DNA of 64,000 nucleotides. Origin: Segatella cerevisiae. Its GTDB lineage: Bacteria; Bacteroidota; Bacteroidia; Bacteroidales; Bacteroidaceae. Positions 42,494-52,246 of the stretch are shown one piece after another (position 1 is the stretch's first letter; each line of letters begins with the position of its first letter). The stretch is from NCBI RefSeq assembly GCF_024054555.1, contig NZ_JAMXLY010000008.1, positions 1-64,000 on the forward strand, read 5' to 3'. The translations under genes were made by a program, and so were the position numbers. The notes below the pieces were generated by a model. That model searched no databases. It worked only from the letters and a program-made list of their open reading frames with translations, and was not told the DNA's origin.

Positions 42494-44659
42494 ATGAATA
42501 TCAGGATAATTTTAACCTCCCTACTATTCGGTTCTGCCCTTTCCATCTGGGGAAGTGGAAGATATGTAGATGAGGAAGCAGACAGTACGATCAAGACTCC
42601 AGTCCAGAAACTCAATGAAGTTGTCGTACAGGGATATCAACCCCGTTATACTTCAGCGAAAATTTCAGAAAGTCTCCGGCTCGATCAACCACTGATAGAA
42701 ATTCCTCAGAACATTCAGGTGGTCAGCAAAGATTTGATGAACGATATGCAGATTTATACAGCAGAAGACGGCATACAAAGGACCGTCAGCGGAGTCAGCA
42801 AACTGGAGCATTGGAGTGACTATGTACGGGTGAATATGCGTGGGTCACGTGCTGCAGCTTTTCGTGAAGGAATGAATGTTACAAGTAACTGGGGGCCAAT
42901 GACAGAGGACATGAGTTATGTGGACCATATCGAATTTGTCAAAGGGCCGGCAGGATTCATGATGTCCAACGGAGAACCCAGCGGTCTCTATAATGTAGTA
43001 ACAAAGAAACCAACAGGACAGACCCGCGGACAGGTCGGTCTGACCTTTGGAAGTTATGACTTCTACAGAGGGACACTCGATTTAGACGGAAAGCTCAACA
43101 AATCAGGAAAACTGCTCTATCGCCTGAACCTTATGGGAATGTCTTCAAATTCACAAAGACAATATGAATTCACCAAGCGTTACAGCATCGCGCCAGTATT
43201 GCGCTATATCATAGATGACAAATCCGTGCTCACATTTGAGTATGACCTGCAGTATATGCAGACCTCCAATATAGGTTCCTATTATGTCTTCTCACCTACA
43301 GGATATGCCACTTTACCACGTAACTACTCCCTGTTGGAACCAGGATTAGAACCCACGACTTCCTATGACCATGTAGCCATTCTGAACTTCCAGCATGACT
43401 TCAATGCCAACTGGAAGTTGACAGCTCAGGCTGCATATTTCAATTATCACCGCACGGGGAGTTCACTTTGGCCTGCTTCACTGTCAGAAAACGGGGACCT
43501 GATACGGAACATCTCTAATGCAGATGTCCTAAATGAAATGAAATTCGGGCAACTTTATCTGAATGGTAAGGAACATACCGGAAAGATCTCACATACAATT
43601 CTAGCAGGATTTGATACCGGGAACAAACATGCCTGGTATGACTGGAGCCAGACTTTCCAACTGGACAGCGTGGGCACCTATAATATATTCAAGGAGAACA
43701 CCAAAGGTTCACCCTATTATGGCTATCCCCATTTCGACCGTTCCAAAAGTCTGAAGGAAAGGGCGAACAATACGCAAATATCACAATCCTATACAGGACT
43801 TTATCTACAGGATGTATTAGGTCTTTTCCAGGACAAACTCCGCCTGACCCTTGCAGGACGATTTACTTATGTAAAAGACGCTTCTTACGGAACGACAAAA
43901 ACAGAAGTCAACCATTTTACCCCCCGCTTCGGACTGAGTTATTCACTAAATGCCACGACATCCTTATACGCCCTTTATGACCAGACCTTTTCTCCACAGA
44001 TGGGACTACTTCGCAATGGAAAGAAGGTGAAACCAATCACGGGGAATAACTGGGAAGTAGGAGTAAAGCGCTATTGGTGGAACAATCATTTGCAGACCAC
44101 CCTGTCCCTGTACCGTATCCTCGATAATAATGAGACCTCCAGTGACCCACAGAACACCTCTTCAGAAAGCTATCTGATCCAAATCGGGCAGTCCGTTTCC
44201 AAGGGTGTAGAATTCGACTTAAACGGTGAGATCTTACCAGGGTTGAACGTTATGGCCAATTACGCATTCACCGACTACAAAGTCACAAAGTCTGAAGATC
44301 CAAGCAGTCCCGTGGGTACCCGTATGCCAGGATATGCCAAGCGTGAATTCAACTTTTGGGTAAGGTATCAGGCGCAAAGAGGTTGGCTTAAAGGCGTGAG
44401 CGCATCTTTAGGCGAAACCTCGCTGTTGGACCGCAGTACCTGGTCATGGGGCAAAACTTCTGACAACGTAGAGTCCCTGCCCAATTACATCCGTGTAGAC
44501 GGAGCCTTGGGCTGGAAGAACGACAAGATCAGTTTGATGCTTAATGTCAACAACCTGTTGAACCGTTACCTATACAGTGGTTCCTATTATAACAATTATT
44601 ATTACTGGCAGTCAGAACCACCGCGTAATTTCCGGTTGAGCATGACTTATAATTTTTAA
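42494..44659 (+). CDS. TonB-dependent siderophore-type receptor
   Basis: A 721-residue outer membrane receptor of the FhuA/FpvA class. A signal peptide (about 1-22) precedes a TonB-box-like LNEVVVQGYQ at about 39-48, a plug (PQNIQVVSKDLMNDMQIY, GVSKLEHWSDYVRVNMRGSRAAAFREGMNV, FVKGPAGFMMSNGEPSGLYNVVTKKP) and a 22-strand barrel ending FRLSMTYNF. It takes up a ferric siderophore or another metallophore across the outer membrane. It has no SusD partner. It starts a run of genes with a PepSY reductase-like protein five bases after its stop, then a His-rich protein and an RND pump, so it belongs to a metal locus. Confidence 0.9.
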   Translation: MNIRIILTSLLFGSALSIWGSGRYVDEEADSTIKTPVQKLNEVVVQGYQPRYTSAKISESLRLDQPLIEIPQNIQVVSKDLMNDMQIYTAEDGIQRTVSGVSKLEHWSDYVRVNMRGSRAAAFREGMNVTSNWGPMTEDMSYVDHIEFVKGPAGFMMSNGEPSGLYNVVTKKPTGQTRGQVGLTFGSYDFYRGTLDLDGKLNKSGKLLYRLNLMGMSSNSQRQYEFTKRYSIAPVLRYIIDDKSVLTFEYDLQYMQTSNIGSYYVFSPTGYATLPRNYSLLEPGLEPTTSYDHVAILNFQHDFNANWKLTAQAAYFNYHRTGSSLWPASLSENGDLIRNISNADVLNEMKFGQLYLNGKEHTGKISHTILAGFDTGNKHAWYDWSQTFQLDSVGTYNIFKENTKGSPYYGYPHFDRSKSLKERANNTQISQSYTGLYLQDVLGLFQDKLRLTLAGRFTYVKDASYGTTKTEVNHFTPRFGLSYSLNATTSLYALYDQTFSPQMGLLRNGKKVKPITGNNWEVGVKRYWWNNHLQTTLSLYRILDNNETSSDPQNTSSESYLIQIGQSVSKGVEFDLNGEILPGLNVMANYAFTDYKVTKSEDPSSPVGTRMPGYAKREFNFWVRYQAQRGWLKGVSASLGETSLLDRSTWSWGKTSDNVESLPNYIRVDGALGWKNDKISLMLNVNNLLNRYLYSGSYYNNYYYWQSEPPRNFRLSMTYNF

Positions 44660-44664
44660 AGAAA

Positions 44665-45819
44665 ATGAAAACAAGAACTCTGACAAAGAAACTCCATCTC
44701 TGGCTGGGATTACTCTCAGGTATAGTCATCTTCATTATGGCTGTTACCGGATGCTTTTTAGTTTTTGCAAATGATATAGAATCAGCCGGTACCCCTGCCC
44801 TATACGTCAGAAAGGGGCAGGTTCTACTTGATCCAGGAACCTTGAAGGCACAAGTAGAACGCCAGATACGCATTCAGCCCACGGATTCACAGAGTACAGT
44901 TACAGGTATAACCTATGGCTCTAAAGGAAAGCCGGCTACCGCCACTTGTATTTTACAGGGAGGAAAATACACAGAATTGACCATTGATCCCTATACCGGT
45001 AAAATCATGCATTACCCTTTCGGCAAGGATTTTTTCAATTTTATCTTTAAAGGGCATCGTAGTCTCTGGCTACCACCCGCCATCGGAGGTCCAGTCATCG
45101 GTTGGAGTATTGTAATCTTTGTTTTTGAACTCCTGTCAGGGATTATCCTCTGGTTACCAAGAAAATGGAATAAGCACAGTGTCCGTTCACGTATGCTCAT
45201 ACAATGGCGTACATCGGTAAGCAGCCGTCTCTACAGTCTACATAATACCCTGGGCGGATACGTGTTGATCTTTGCCTTTCTGATCGCCTTTACCGGTCTC
45301 ACATGGAGTTTTTCTTCTCTTTCCAAAGTATACTATTCGGCCCTTACAGGAAGAACTTATCAAGAATGGACCTCTCCACTTTCTGACACGACAGCCGTGG
45401 ACACTATAAATCATGCAGACATTCGGCTATGGAAAAAAATCCGCCACATTTATCCAGTAGGTCAACAAGGAACACTGCAATTCAATTTTCCAAAGGACCA
45501 TGCAGGTGCCTACACCATCTGTTACAATCCAGTTCCAGGCCGGCATTATACCAATGAGTACCGGTTTTATGACCAGTATACCCTGAAGGAACTTTCTGGT
45601 GGAGGAAATTTCGGTATCAGAAATTCCAGTCTGACAACCGGGGACAAAATATTCAGGATGTCGTATGACATTCATTCAGGAAGCATAGCCGGATTACCAG
45701 GAAACATTCTGGCCTTTCTAGTGAGTCTGATCATAGCCTCGTTGCCAGTTACCGGTTTTCTGATGTGGTGGAGAAGACGAAAAGTCCATAAGAAATCAAA
45801 ACAGAAACCTAAAAGTTGA
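44665..45819 (+). CDS. PepSY-associated membrane protein (siderophore reductase-like)
   Basis: A 384-residue inner membrane protein with four membrane helices (about 11-33, 147-168, 192-215 and 342-368), each pair bounding a large periplasmic part. This is the PepSY_TM layout shared by PiuB, FoxB and FpvG, which act as or near ferri-siderophore reductases. Residues that could bind heme are seen (H-rich start of helix 3, LHNTLGGYVLI, and MSYDIHSGS before helix 4). The gene begins five bases after the siderophore-type receptor stop, which supports a role in releasing metal from its carrier. Reductase activity is inference from the family. Confidence 0.88.
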   Translation: MKTRTLTKKLHLWLGLLSGIVIFIMAVTGCFLVFANDIESAGTPALYVRKGQVLLDPGTLKAQVERQIRIQPTDSQSTVTGITYGSKGKPATATCILQGGKYTELTIDPYTGKIMHYPFGKDFFNFIFKGHRSLWLPPAIGGPVIGWSIVIFVFELLSGIILWLPRKWNKHSVRSRMLIQWRTSVSSRLYSLHNTLGGYVLIFAFLIAFTGLTWSFSSLSKVYYSALTGRTYQEWTSPLSDTTAVDTINHADIRLWKKIRHIYPVGQQGTLQFNFPKDHAGAYTICYNPVPGRHYTNEYRFYDQYTLKELSGGGNFGIRNSSLTTGDKIFRMSYDIHSGSIAGLPGNILAFLVSLIIASLPVTGFLMWWRRRKVHKKSKQKPKS

Positions 45820-45831
45820 CTTTTGATACAG

Positions 45832-45850
45832 TTTGCAACTGAGTTGCAAA
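45832..45850. promoter_or_regulatory. 19-bp perfect palindrome in the metal-efflux promoter
   Basis: TTTGCAACTGAGTTGCAAA has 9-bp arms and one central base. It lies where the -33 region would be, 10 bases before the -7 element TACCTTTG. The repeated TTGCAA halves resemble sites of Fur-family metal regulators as I recall them, which fits the metal genes that follow, but the regulator is not in the window. Confidence 0.7.
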
Positions 45851-45860
45851 AAAAACATAT

Positions 45861-45868
45861 TACCTTTG
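45861..45868 (+). promoter_or_regulatory. Promoter -7 element of the His-rich protein/pump operon
   Basis: TACCTTTG matches TAnnTTTG. It ends eight bases before the ATG at 45877, so the leader would be almost absent. Confidence 0.55.
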
Positions 45869-45876
45869 TGACCTGA

Positions 45877-46284
45877 ATGGAAAAAAAGGTCTCGATAGGA
45901 TTTATTACTTTTGCCATCATGATGATGATGGCTTTTTCTGTCATTCCCCACCATCATCATTCGATGAGAATGTGTTTCATGACAGAAAGGTGTGATCTAG
46001 ACGGTCAGGTCAATGATTGTCATACCAGTCATTATGGATCACTTGACCATCATACAGATTGTAAGTTTTTTGTCCGAAAATCCATCGGACAAAAATCCCT
46101 GTACGAGACAATTACATCCAATACCGGAAAACTATTCCTGCTGCTTTTTGCTTCTTTACTTGGATATCTTCAACATTATCTAAAATCATTTTTCCGTAAA
46201 ACAGAACATGACCGCTTTTCTGTTTTATTATATACCTGTTTGCTGATACGTTGCAGTGGACGAAGAGGTCCCCCAGTCTGTTAA
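45877..46284 (+). CDS. DUF6769-like His-rich membrane protein
   Basis: A 135-residue protein: an N-terminal membrane helix (about 7-22), then an extracytoplasmic His/Cys-rich segment with HHHH at 25-28, C33, C39, C48-H49, H52, H58-H59 and C62, then a second hydrophobic helix (LFLLLFASLLGYL). It resembles Bacteroidota small proteins annotated DUF6769, found near metal genes. The His and Cys sites suggest it binds a metal in the periplasm. It begins an operon that continues with the RND pump and has the palindrome at 45832-45850 in its promoter. Confidence 0.75.
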   Translation: MEKKVSIGFITFAIMMMMAFSVIPHHHHSMRMCFMTERCDLDGQVNDCHTSHYGSLDHHTDCKFFVRKSIGQKSLYETITSNTGKLFLLLFASLLGYLQHYLKSFFRKTEHDRFSVLLYTCLLIRCSGRRGPPVC

Positions 46285-46315
46285 TACCAACAAAAACTTT
46301 TTAATTCCAATCCTA

Positions 46316-46339
46316 CTGTTTTTCTGATAAAAAAAACAG
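46316..46339 (+). terminator. Hairpin between the His-rich protein and the pump gene
   Basis: CTGTTTTT and AAAAACAG arms around a short loop lie 31 bases after the stop. It may act as a partial terminator or attenuator; the next gene has no clear promoter of its own. Confidence 0.4.
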
Positions 46340-46514
46340 CAGTCTGCCCGTGATCATTGTCAGCTACGGATTGCTACCCTATGCCTATTCCTGCAAGCAT
46401 ATCCGGGGCAGAAGCGACTGCGTTCAGAAAGCCGAGCAGAGATGATTTACCAGTTATATCCTCTTATCAATAAGATTGGAAACCTACACTTTACCCTTAT
46501 TAAAAACAGGACAG

Positions 46515-49500
46515 ATGATCAAGAAAATCATTTATTATTCCATCACGCACAAGTTTATTATTTGCTTGTTGGTATTGGCGATTATCTCAGGCGGAATCTG
46601 GTCACTCATGACCATTAACGTCGATTCAACACCAGATATCACGAATAATCAGGTGCAAATCATTACCGTGTCTCAGAATCTTTCCACAGCAGACATAGAA
46701 CAATTTGTCACCTACCCGGTAGAAATGGCAATGGCCAACCTTCCGGGAGTAAAAGATGTAAGAAGCGTTTCCCGTTTCGGGCTTTCTGTAGTCACAGTAG
46801 TCTTCTTCCGGGAGTAAAAGATGTAAGAAGCGTTTCCCGTTTCGGGCTTTCTGTAGTCACAGTAGTCTTCAAGGACAATATGGGAACTTACCTGCCCCGC
46901 CAACTCGTTCAAGAGAAATTGAATGAAGTGAAGGACGAGATTCCAGAAGGATTCGGAGATCCGGAAATGGGCCCTATTACGACAGGCCTGGGAGAAATTT
47001 ACCAATATACGCTCCATGCCGATACCAATATGTACAGTCCCCGTGAATTACGCACAATCCAGGACTGGACCATTAAAAGGCAATTAACGATGATTCCCGG
47101 AGTCGTGGAAGTCAATTCCTTTGGCGGAAGCATCAAACAATATGAAGTAGCCTTATCCCCAGAACGTCTCAATGCCATGCACGTGAGCATAGGTGAAGTC
47201 TTCAATGCCTTGAAGCGCAATAATGTCAATACAGGAGGTGCCTATATAGAAAAAGACCATAAAGCCAATTTTATCCGCGGTGAAGGTGTGGTCAAATCAG
47301 TTGATGACATCAAGAACATAGTCGTAAGGACAGAAACAGGCATTCCGGTTACGATAGGCAATGTCGCGGATGATGTCAAATATGGCAGTCAGATCCGTTA
47401 TGGAGCTTTCACACAAGACGGTCATGAGGCTGTCGGAGGGATGATCCTGATGCTCAAAGGTGCCAATTCCGGTAAAGTCGTAAAATCCGTCAAGGACCGT
47501 ATATCAGAAGTTCAGAAAACATTACCAGCCGGGATCAAGATCCAGTCCTTCCTTGACCGCTCACAGTTGATTCACCGGACCACCTCTACGATTGCCCGTA
47601 ATCTGATAGAAGGAGCCTTGATTGTCATTTTTGTCCTTGTTCTTCTTTTAGGCAGTCTGCGTGGAGGCCTTGTCACTGCGTCACTCATTCCCCTATCACT
47701 GTTGTTTGCCTTTATCATGATGCGTATTTTCGGCGTATGGGCCAATCTGATGAGTCTAGGAGCAATAGACTTCGGTATTATTGTAGATGGAGCAGTGATC
47801 ATCGTAGAAGGAACGGTACATGAACTCGAGAAGAGATATTCAGGTAAGATCCACGGGCATTTGGCCGTATCACAAAAGGCGATGGACCAGGTCAGTTTCG
47901 ATGCTGCCAACACGATGATGCATTCTGCCTTTTTCGGTCAACTGATCATACTTATTGTCTTTACACCCATCTTGTTCCTTGCAGGAGTCAGTGGCAAGAT
48001 GTTCCAGCCGATGGCCTTTACCTTTTCGTTTGCCCTGTTAGGAGCTATTATTCTCTGTCTGACTTATGTGCCGATGATTACATCCGTAGTGATGCGCCCC
48101 TTGGGAAATCATTTGAGATGGTTGTCAAAATTAGAAGAAAGGTTGCAGCGCTGGAGTTGGCATTTAATGAACGGAATATACACCTGTTATCATCCCGTTC
48201 TCAAATTCGCGTTAAAACATAAGACGCCCGTTCTGTCCACCGCCCTGTTGCTCTTTATCCTTACCAGTGTTATCTTCGCCCGGATGGGAGGAGAATTTGT
48301 TCCGAGTCTGGATGAAGGAGACATTGCCATGCAGACCTTTTTGAGGCCAGGCAGTTCTTTGAGTGAGACCGTCGAGCGTGAGAAAGAAGTAGAACGACTC
48401 TTACTATCTTCTTTTCCAGAAATCAAGACCGTATGTGCCCGTATAGGAGTTGCGGACATTCCCACAGACCCTATGGGATTTGACTATACTGACAGTTTCA
48501 TCATTCTGGAAAAAGACCGGTCAAAATGGACGTCCGCTCAATCGAAAGAAGAATTGATCAGTAAAATCAAAAAGAAACTCAGCACATTACCCGGGTTAAA
48601 TTTCTCTTTCAGCCAACCCGTTGAATTGCGTTTCAATGAATTACTTACGGGTATACGTGAAGATGTAGCTGTAAAACTTTATGGTGAAGATTTGGATTCT
48701 TTGAATGTTATCGGTGAACGGATGGAAAAAATGATCAGCAGAATACCAGGCGCTAAAGATGTAGCATTGGAGAGAACTGCCGGTCTGCCACAGATCACAG
48801 TACAGTACAACCGGAAAAAACTGGCCCAATACGGACTGTCTGTAGATCAACTCAACCAGTATGTCAGTGCGGCCTTTGCCGGTGCAGATGCCGGAGAAGT
48901 GTTTGAAGGAGAAAAGCGTTTTGATATGGTTATCCGTCTGAGTGACCGCTACCGTAAGAGCATCGATGATCTGAAAAACCTGTATGTAGATCTCCCAAAT
49001 GGCTCTCAGATCCCATTAGGAGAAGTAGCCGAAATCAGTTATCAACCAGGTCCGATGCAGATCTCCCGTGACGGTGCTTCCCGACGTATTTACGTAGGAC
49101 TCAATGTCCGTGGCCGTGACGTTGAGTCCGTGGTCAGCGATATCAAGGCAGCACTCGACAGTCAACTTCGTCTTCCTGCCGGTTACAGAATAACGTATGG
49201 CGGTTCCTTTCAAAACCTCCAAGAAGCCAAAGCACGTCTGGGTATCGTTTTACCGGTCGCTTTACTGCTCATCTTTATCATGCTCTATTTTGCCTTGAAA
49301 TCTGTCAGTCAAGCATTGATGATTTACATTGCAGTACCCATGGCAACGATAGGCGGTATTCTGGCCCTAACTTTACGGGGAATGCCTTTCAGTATCTCAG
49401 CCGGTGTAGGCTTTATCGTCTTATTCGGTGTAGCTGTCCTTAACGGACTCGTACTCGTCAACCGGTTGAACACTCTTAAAGAAGAAGGAATATCCAGTAT

Positions 49501-49729
49501 TGCCAGAAGAATCTATATCGGTACCCAAGAACGGTTGCGGCCTATTTTGCTTACCGCCCTGGCAGCCATGCTCGGATTCCTGCCTATGGCAATCAGCAAC
49601 TCAGCCGGAGCAGAGGTACAGCGTCCTTTGGCAACAGTTGTTATCGGAGGATTATTCACAGCGACCTTACTTACATTAGTAGTGATACCAGTATTATATG
49701 CTTTATTGAACTTAAAACACAAGAAATGA
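46515..49729 (+). pseudogene. CzcA-type RND metal efflux pump, frameshifted by a 65-bp tandem duplication
   Basis: The protein is an inner membrane RND pump that drives metal ions out by proton exchange. The first part (46515-46817, about 100 residues) ends early, and the rest continues in another frame from about 46871. A perfect 65-bp repeat (46741-46805 and 46806-46870) causes the shift. Removing one copy restores one frame of 1049 residues, the family's length. The proton/metal residues of the CzcA group are intact: AIDFGIIVDGAVIIVE holds D, D and E at about 47767-47813. The second part alone could start at ATG 46880 but lacks the first membrane helix. Its stop overlaps the next gene by four bases. 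Confidence 0.93.
46741..46870. repeat. Perfect 65-bp tandem duplication inside the pump gene
   Basis: Two identical copies lie head to tail (46741-46805 and 46806-46870). The unit length is not a multiple of three, so the duplication causes a frameshift. The identity suggests recent origin or an assembly artefact. Confidence 0.95.
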
Positions 49730-50910
49730 AAAGATTTACATTTATTCTGTTTTTACTGGCGTCGGTAACTCACGTCACGATAGCCCAACAACAGATATCG
49801 TTGCAGGAAGCCTTTAAAAAGGCTCTCGCCACTTACCCCACTTTACGTTCATCCCATCTCAATACTTCCAGCCGGAAGGCTCTTGAAGGGACAGCCTGGG
49901 ACATAGGCAGTACAGAAATGAGTTCAGGAGCTGAGGAAATGGGGAAAGGGAATGACGGTATCCGTACACTCATCGCAGTCAGACAAAATCTAGATATCTT
50001 CAACATAGGTGTCCGACGGCAGATGCTTCGTCAGCAAACACGTGTCTCAGAAGCAGAAACCCAGTTCTTAGAACGTAATCTTATCCGAGAAGTAGGCATT
50101 GATTATGCCAGTGCTTTTGTCGCACGGCTCAAAATTGAAAAATTACGAGGACTCGATTCCGTCTACAGTGATTTTGAACGGGCCGCCAAGTTACGGTATA
50201 CCACTGAAGCCACTTCCCGTCTGGAATATCTAGCAGCACAGAATCAGGCCCGTCAAATAAAAGTCACTTTAAAACAAGCCCAATACGATCTGTTGATGGC
50301 CAATCAGAATCTGAGTCGCTGGCTTAGTGCCGATACCCTCTATACACCGGATGACAAGATGATGCTGTCCGAGCAGGAGCGCCTGTTGGATCTCTCTTCC
50401 ACTACCCATCCCATACTGGGACTGGCTGAAGAAAAGGCGAGACTGGCTGATGCGGGCATCAAAGAGGCACGTTCCGCCTATCTGCCGAAATTGTTTGCTG
50501 AATTTGGCAGTCAGAAAATAGGATCTGTCAACGGTTACTATTCCTGGCAAGTAGGACTGAGCATTCCGCTCGTCTTCGGGGCTACGAAATCCAGGGTCCG
50601 TTCTGCAAAGATAGAACGTGAACGGAGCCAGGCCGACTATGACGATGTAAGACGGAGATACTCTTTCTCCATCAAGGAACTGCAGGCAGAACTTGCGAAA
50701 TGGGAACAGAGTGTCACGTACTATCGTCAGACCGCCCTGCCTATGGCACAAAAGCAAAAGGAGAAGGCGCTCCTCACCTACAAAGAACAAGAGACCAACT
50801 ATCTGGAATTCATCCAGAATATGCATGATGCCGTGCAGATCGAAATGGGGTATCTGGATGCTTATGCCAAGTATCTGAACACGAAGTTGAATTTAGAATA
50901 TTATCAATAA
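49726..50910 (+). CDS. TolC-family outer membrane efflux protein (CzcC-like)
   Basis: A 394-residue protein with a signal peptide ending near AQQQ, then the helical hairpin repeats of the outer membrane efflux family (ISLQEAFKKALATYPTLR; LIREVGIDYASAFVARLKIEKL; LEYLAAQNQARQIKVTLKQAQYDLLMANQNLSRWL; ending YLDAYAKYLNTKLNLEYYQ). It would form the outer membrane channel of the RND complex with the pump before it and the adaptor after it. Its start overlaps the pump stop, so its expression may depend on the broken pump gene's reading; reinitiation at the overlap may still occur. Confidence 0.9.
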   Translation: MKRFTFILFLLASVTHVTIAQQQISLQEAFKKALATYPTLRSSHLNTSSRKALEGTAWDIGSTEMSSGAEEMGKGNDGIRTLIAVRQNLDIFNIGVRRQMLRQQTRVSEAETQFLERNLIREVGIDYASAFVARLKIEKLRGLDSVYSDFERAAKLRYTTEATSRLEYLAAQNQARQIKVTLKQAQYDLLMANQNLSRWLSADTLYTPDDKMMLSEQERLLDLSSTTHPILGLAEEKARLADAGIKEARSAYLPKLFAEFGSQKIGSVNGYYSWQVGLSIPLVFGATKSRVRSAKIERERSQADYDDVRRRYSFSIKELQAELAKWEQSVTYYRQTALPMAQKQKEKALLTYKEQETNYLEFIQNMHDAVQIEMGYLDAYAKYLNTKLNLEYYQ

Positions 50911-50912
50911 TC

Positions 50913-52064
50913 ATGAAGAAAATTAGATCTTTCATACTGGTTCTGTGTGCCATAATGACCGTTGCCTGCTCCTCACACCGGCAGAATAAAGAAGGCGGAG
51001 AAGACCGGCAAACATCCACTGAAATTGTTCTGACTGATGCTCAAACTCAAAAACTGTCTGTCAGGACCGGTGACCTTCTGGAGCATCGTTTCAAAAACTG
51101 GATGACTGCGAACGGCCGACTGAAGGCAATGCCTCAGAGTATGGCTGCAGTGACGTCTCTCATGGGGGCAAATGTCAAGAATATCTTGGTCACTGAAGGC
51201 CAGAGAGTTGTACGGGGACAGGTATTGGCTTATCTCAGTCATCCGGATTTACTCGAGTTGCAAAGCCGGTATCTGACAGCCTCCAGTCGGATGACCTATG
51301 TCTATCAGGAATACCTTCGGCAGAAGAAACTCTATTCTGCAAAAGTTGGTTCTGGGAAAGATTTCCAGCAGATACAGTCGGAATACCACACCCTCAGAGG
51401 AGAGATCAGGACGCTGGGGTCTCAGTTGCAGTTGTTGGGAATCCGTCCCGCATCAGTGCGCCGTGGGAAAGTCATCACCAGAATTGCCGTAGTCAGTCCT
51501 ATCAGTGGGATCATCGAACGGGTGAATGTGCAGACGGGGCAGTATGCAGACCCCCAGATGACCTTGTTCAATGTGGTGAACACGGAACATCTCTTTGCCG
51601 ATCTGATGGTCTTTGAAAAAGACATCTCCAAGATCCGGCCGGGGCAGTTTGCTGTGATGACCGTCCAGTCAGCAGGCCGGAAAATCCATGGGACAGTGAC
51701 ATCCATCGGGAAAGTTTTCGATGATCAGACTCATGCCGTTCACGTCCGTGTTTCCATTAACGGGAGTAAAAATGGTCTGATCTCCGGAATGTACGTGCAG
51801 GCCAGAATTTCGACAGCACCTGTCCAAAGGCAGGCGATACCCAGTGACGGCGTAGTCGATGAGGGCGGGATAAAATATATCTTTACCGTCACCGAGAAAC
51901 AAGGGAAGTGGCATTTCCAGCCTCAAGCCATACAGACGGGAATAGAGGAAGGCGGTTTTACGGAGATCCTCACCCCGATGGGAAGGCATTCGGAATATGC
52001 TTTGGGGAATGCCTATGATCTGATGTCTGAACTGAAGAAAGGAGAAACAGGAGAAAGTGATTAG
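50913..52064 (+). CDS. RND efflux periplasmic adaptor (CzcB-like)
   Basis: A 383-residue membrane-fusion protein. The signal peptide has a lipobox-like VACS with Cys, then a beta-barrel, lipoyl and helical hairpin region: VTSLMGANVKNILVTEGQRVVRGQVLAYLSHPDLLELQSRYL is the biotinyl-lipoyl-like half, VVSPISGIIERVNVQTGQYAD the second half, and FAVMTVQSAGRKIHGTVTSIGKVFD the beta-barrel part. The C-terminal domain ends in LMSELKKGE. It would link the pump to the TolC-type channel. It follows two bases after the channel gene and ends the operon at a strong hairpin. Confidence 0.9.
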   Translation: MKKIRSFILVLCAIMTVACSSHRQNKEGGEDRQTSTEIVLTDAQTQKLSVRTGDLLEHRFKNWMTANGRLKAMPQSMAAVTSLMGANVKNILVTEGQRVVRGQVLAYLSHPDLLELQSRYLTASSRMTYVYQEYLRQKKLYSAKVGSGKDFQQIQSEYHTLRGEIRTLGSQLQLLGIRPASVRRGKVITRIAVVSPISGIIERVNVQTGQYADPQMTLFNVVNTEHLFADLMVFEKDISKIRPGQFAVMTVQSAGRKIHGTVTSIGKVFDDQTHAVHVRVSINGSKNGLISGMYVQARISTAPVQRQAIPSDGVVDEGGIKYIFTVTEKQGKWHFQPQAIQTGIEEGGFTEILTPMGRHSEYALGNAYDLMSELKKGETGESD

Positions 52065-52114
52065 GGATAATATCGCTGGATTGCAGAGTATTTCTTTTCT
52101 TGATAAGCATAATA

Positions 52115-52148
52115 AACCCCGAAAGTTAGACAACTAACTTTCGGGGTT
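52115..52148. terminator. Strong bidirectional hairpin after the efflux operon
   Basis: A perfect 15-bp stem (AACCCCGAAAGTTAG and its complement) with an ACAA loop lies 50 bases after the adaptor stop, between convergent genes. The minus-strand side is followed by TTTATTA. Confidence 0.8.
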
Positions 52149-52246
52149 CACTTCAAAGACTCATCCTCTTCGTTTTTTTATGCAACCCTTTCAAGAATAA
52201 ATTATCACAAACGTGAGCAGAATGATTCAGAAGAAGAAGTCACTTT

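Noticed and set aside
46340..46442. Possible 31-codon frame between the His-rich protein and pump genes
   Set aside because: It starts with GTG, has no similarity and no ribosome site; more likely leader sequence of the pump gene.
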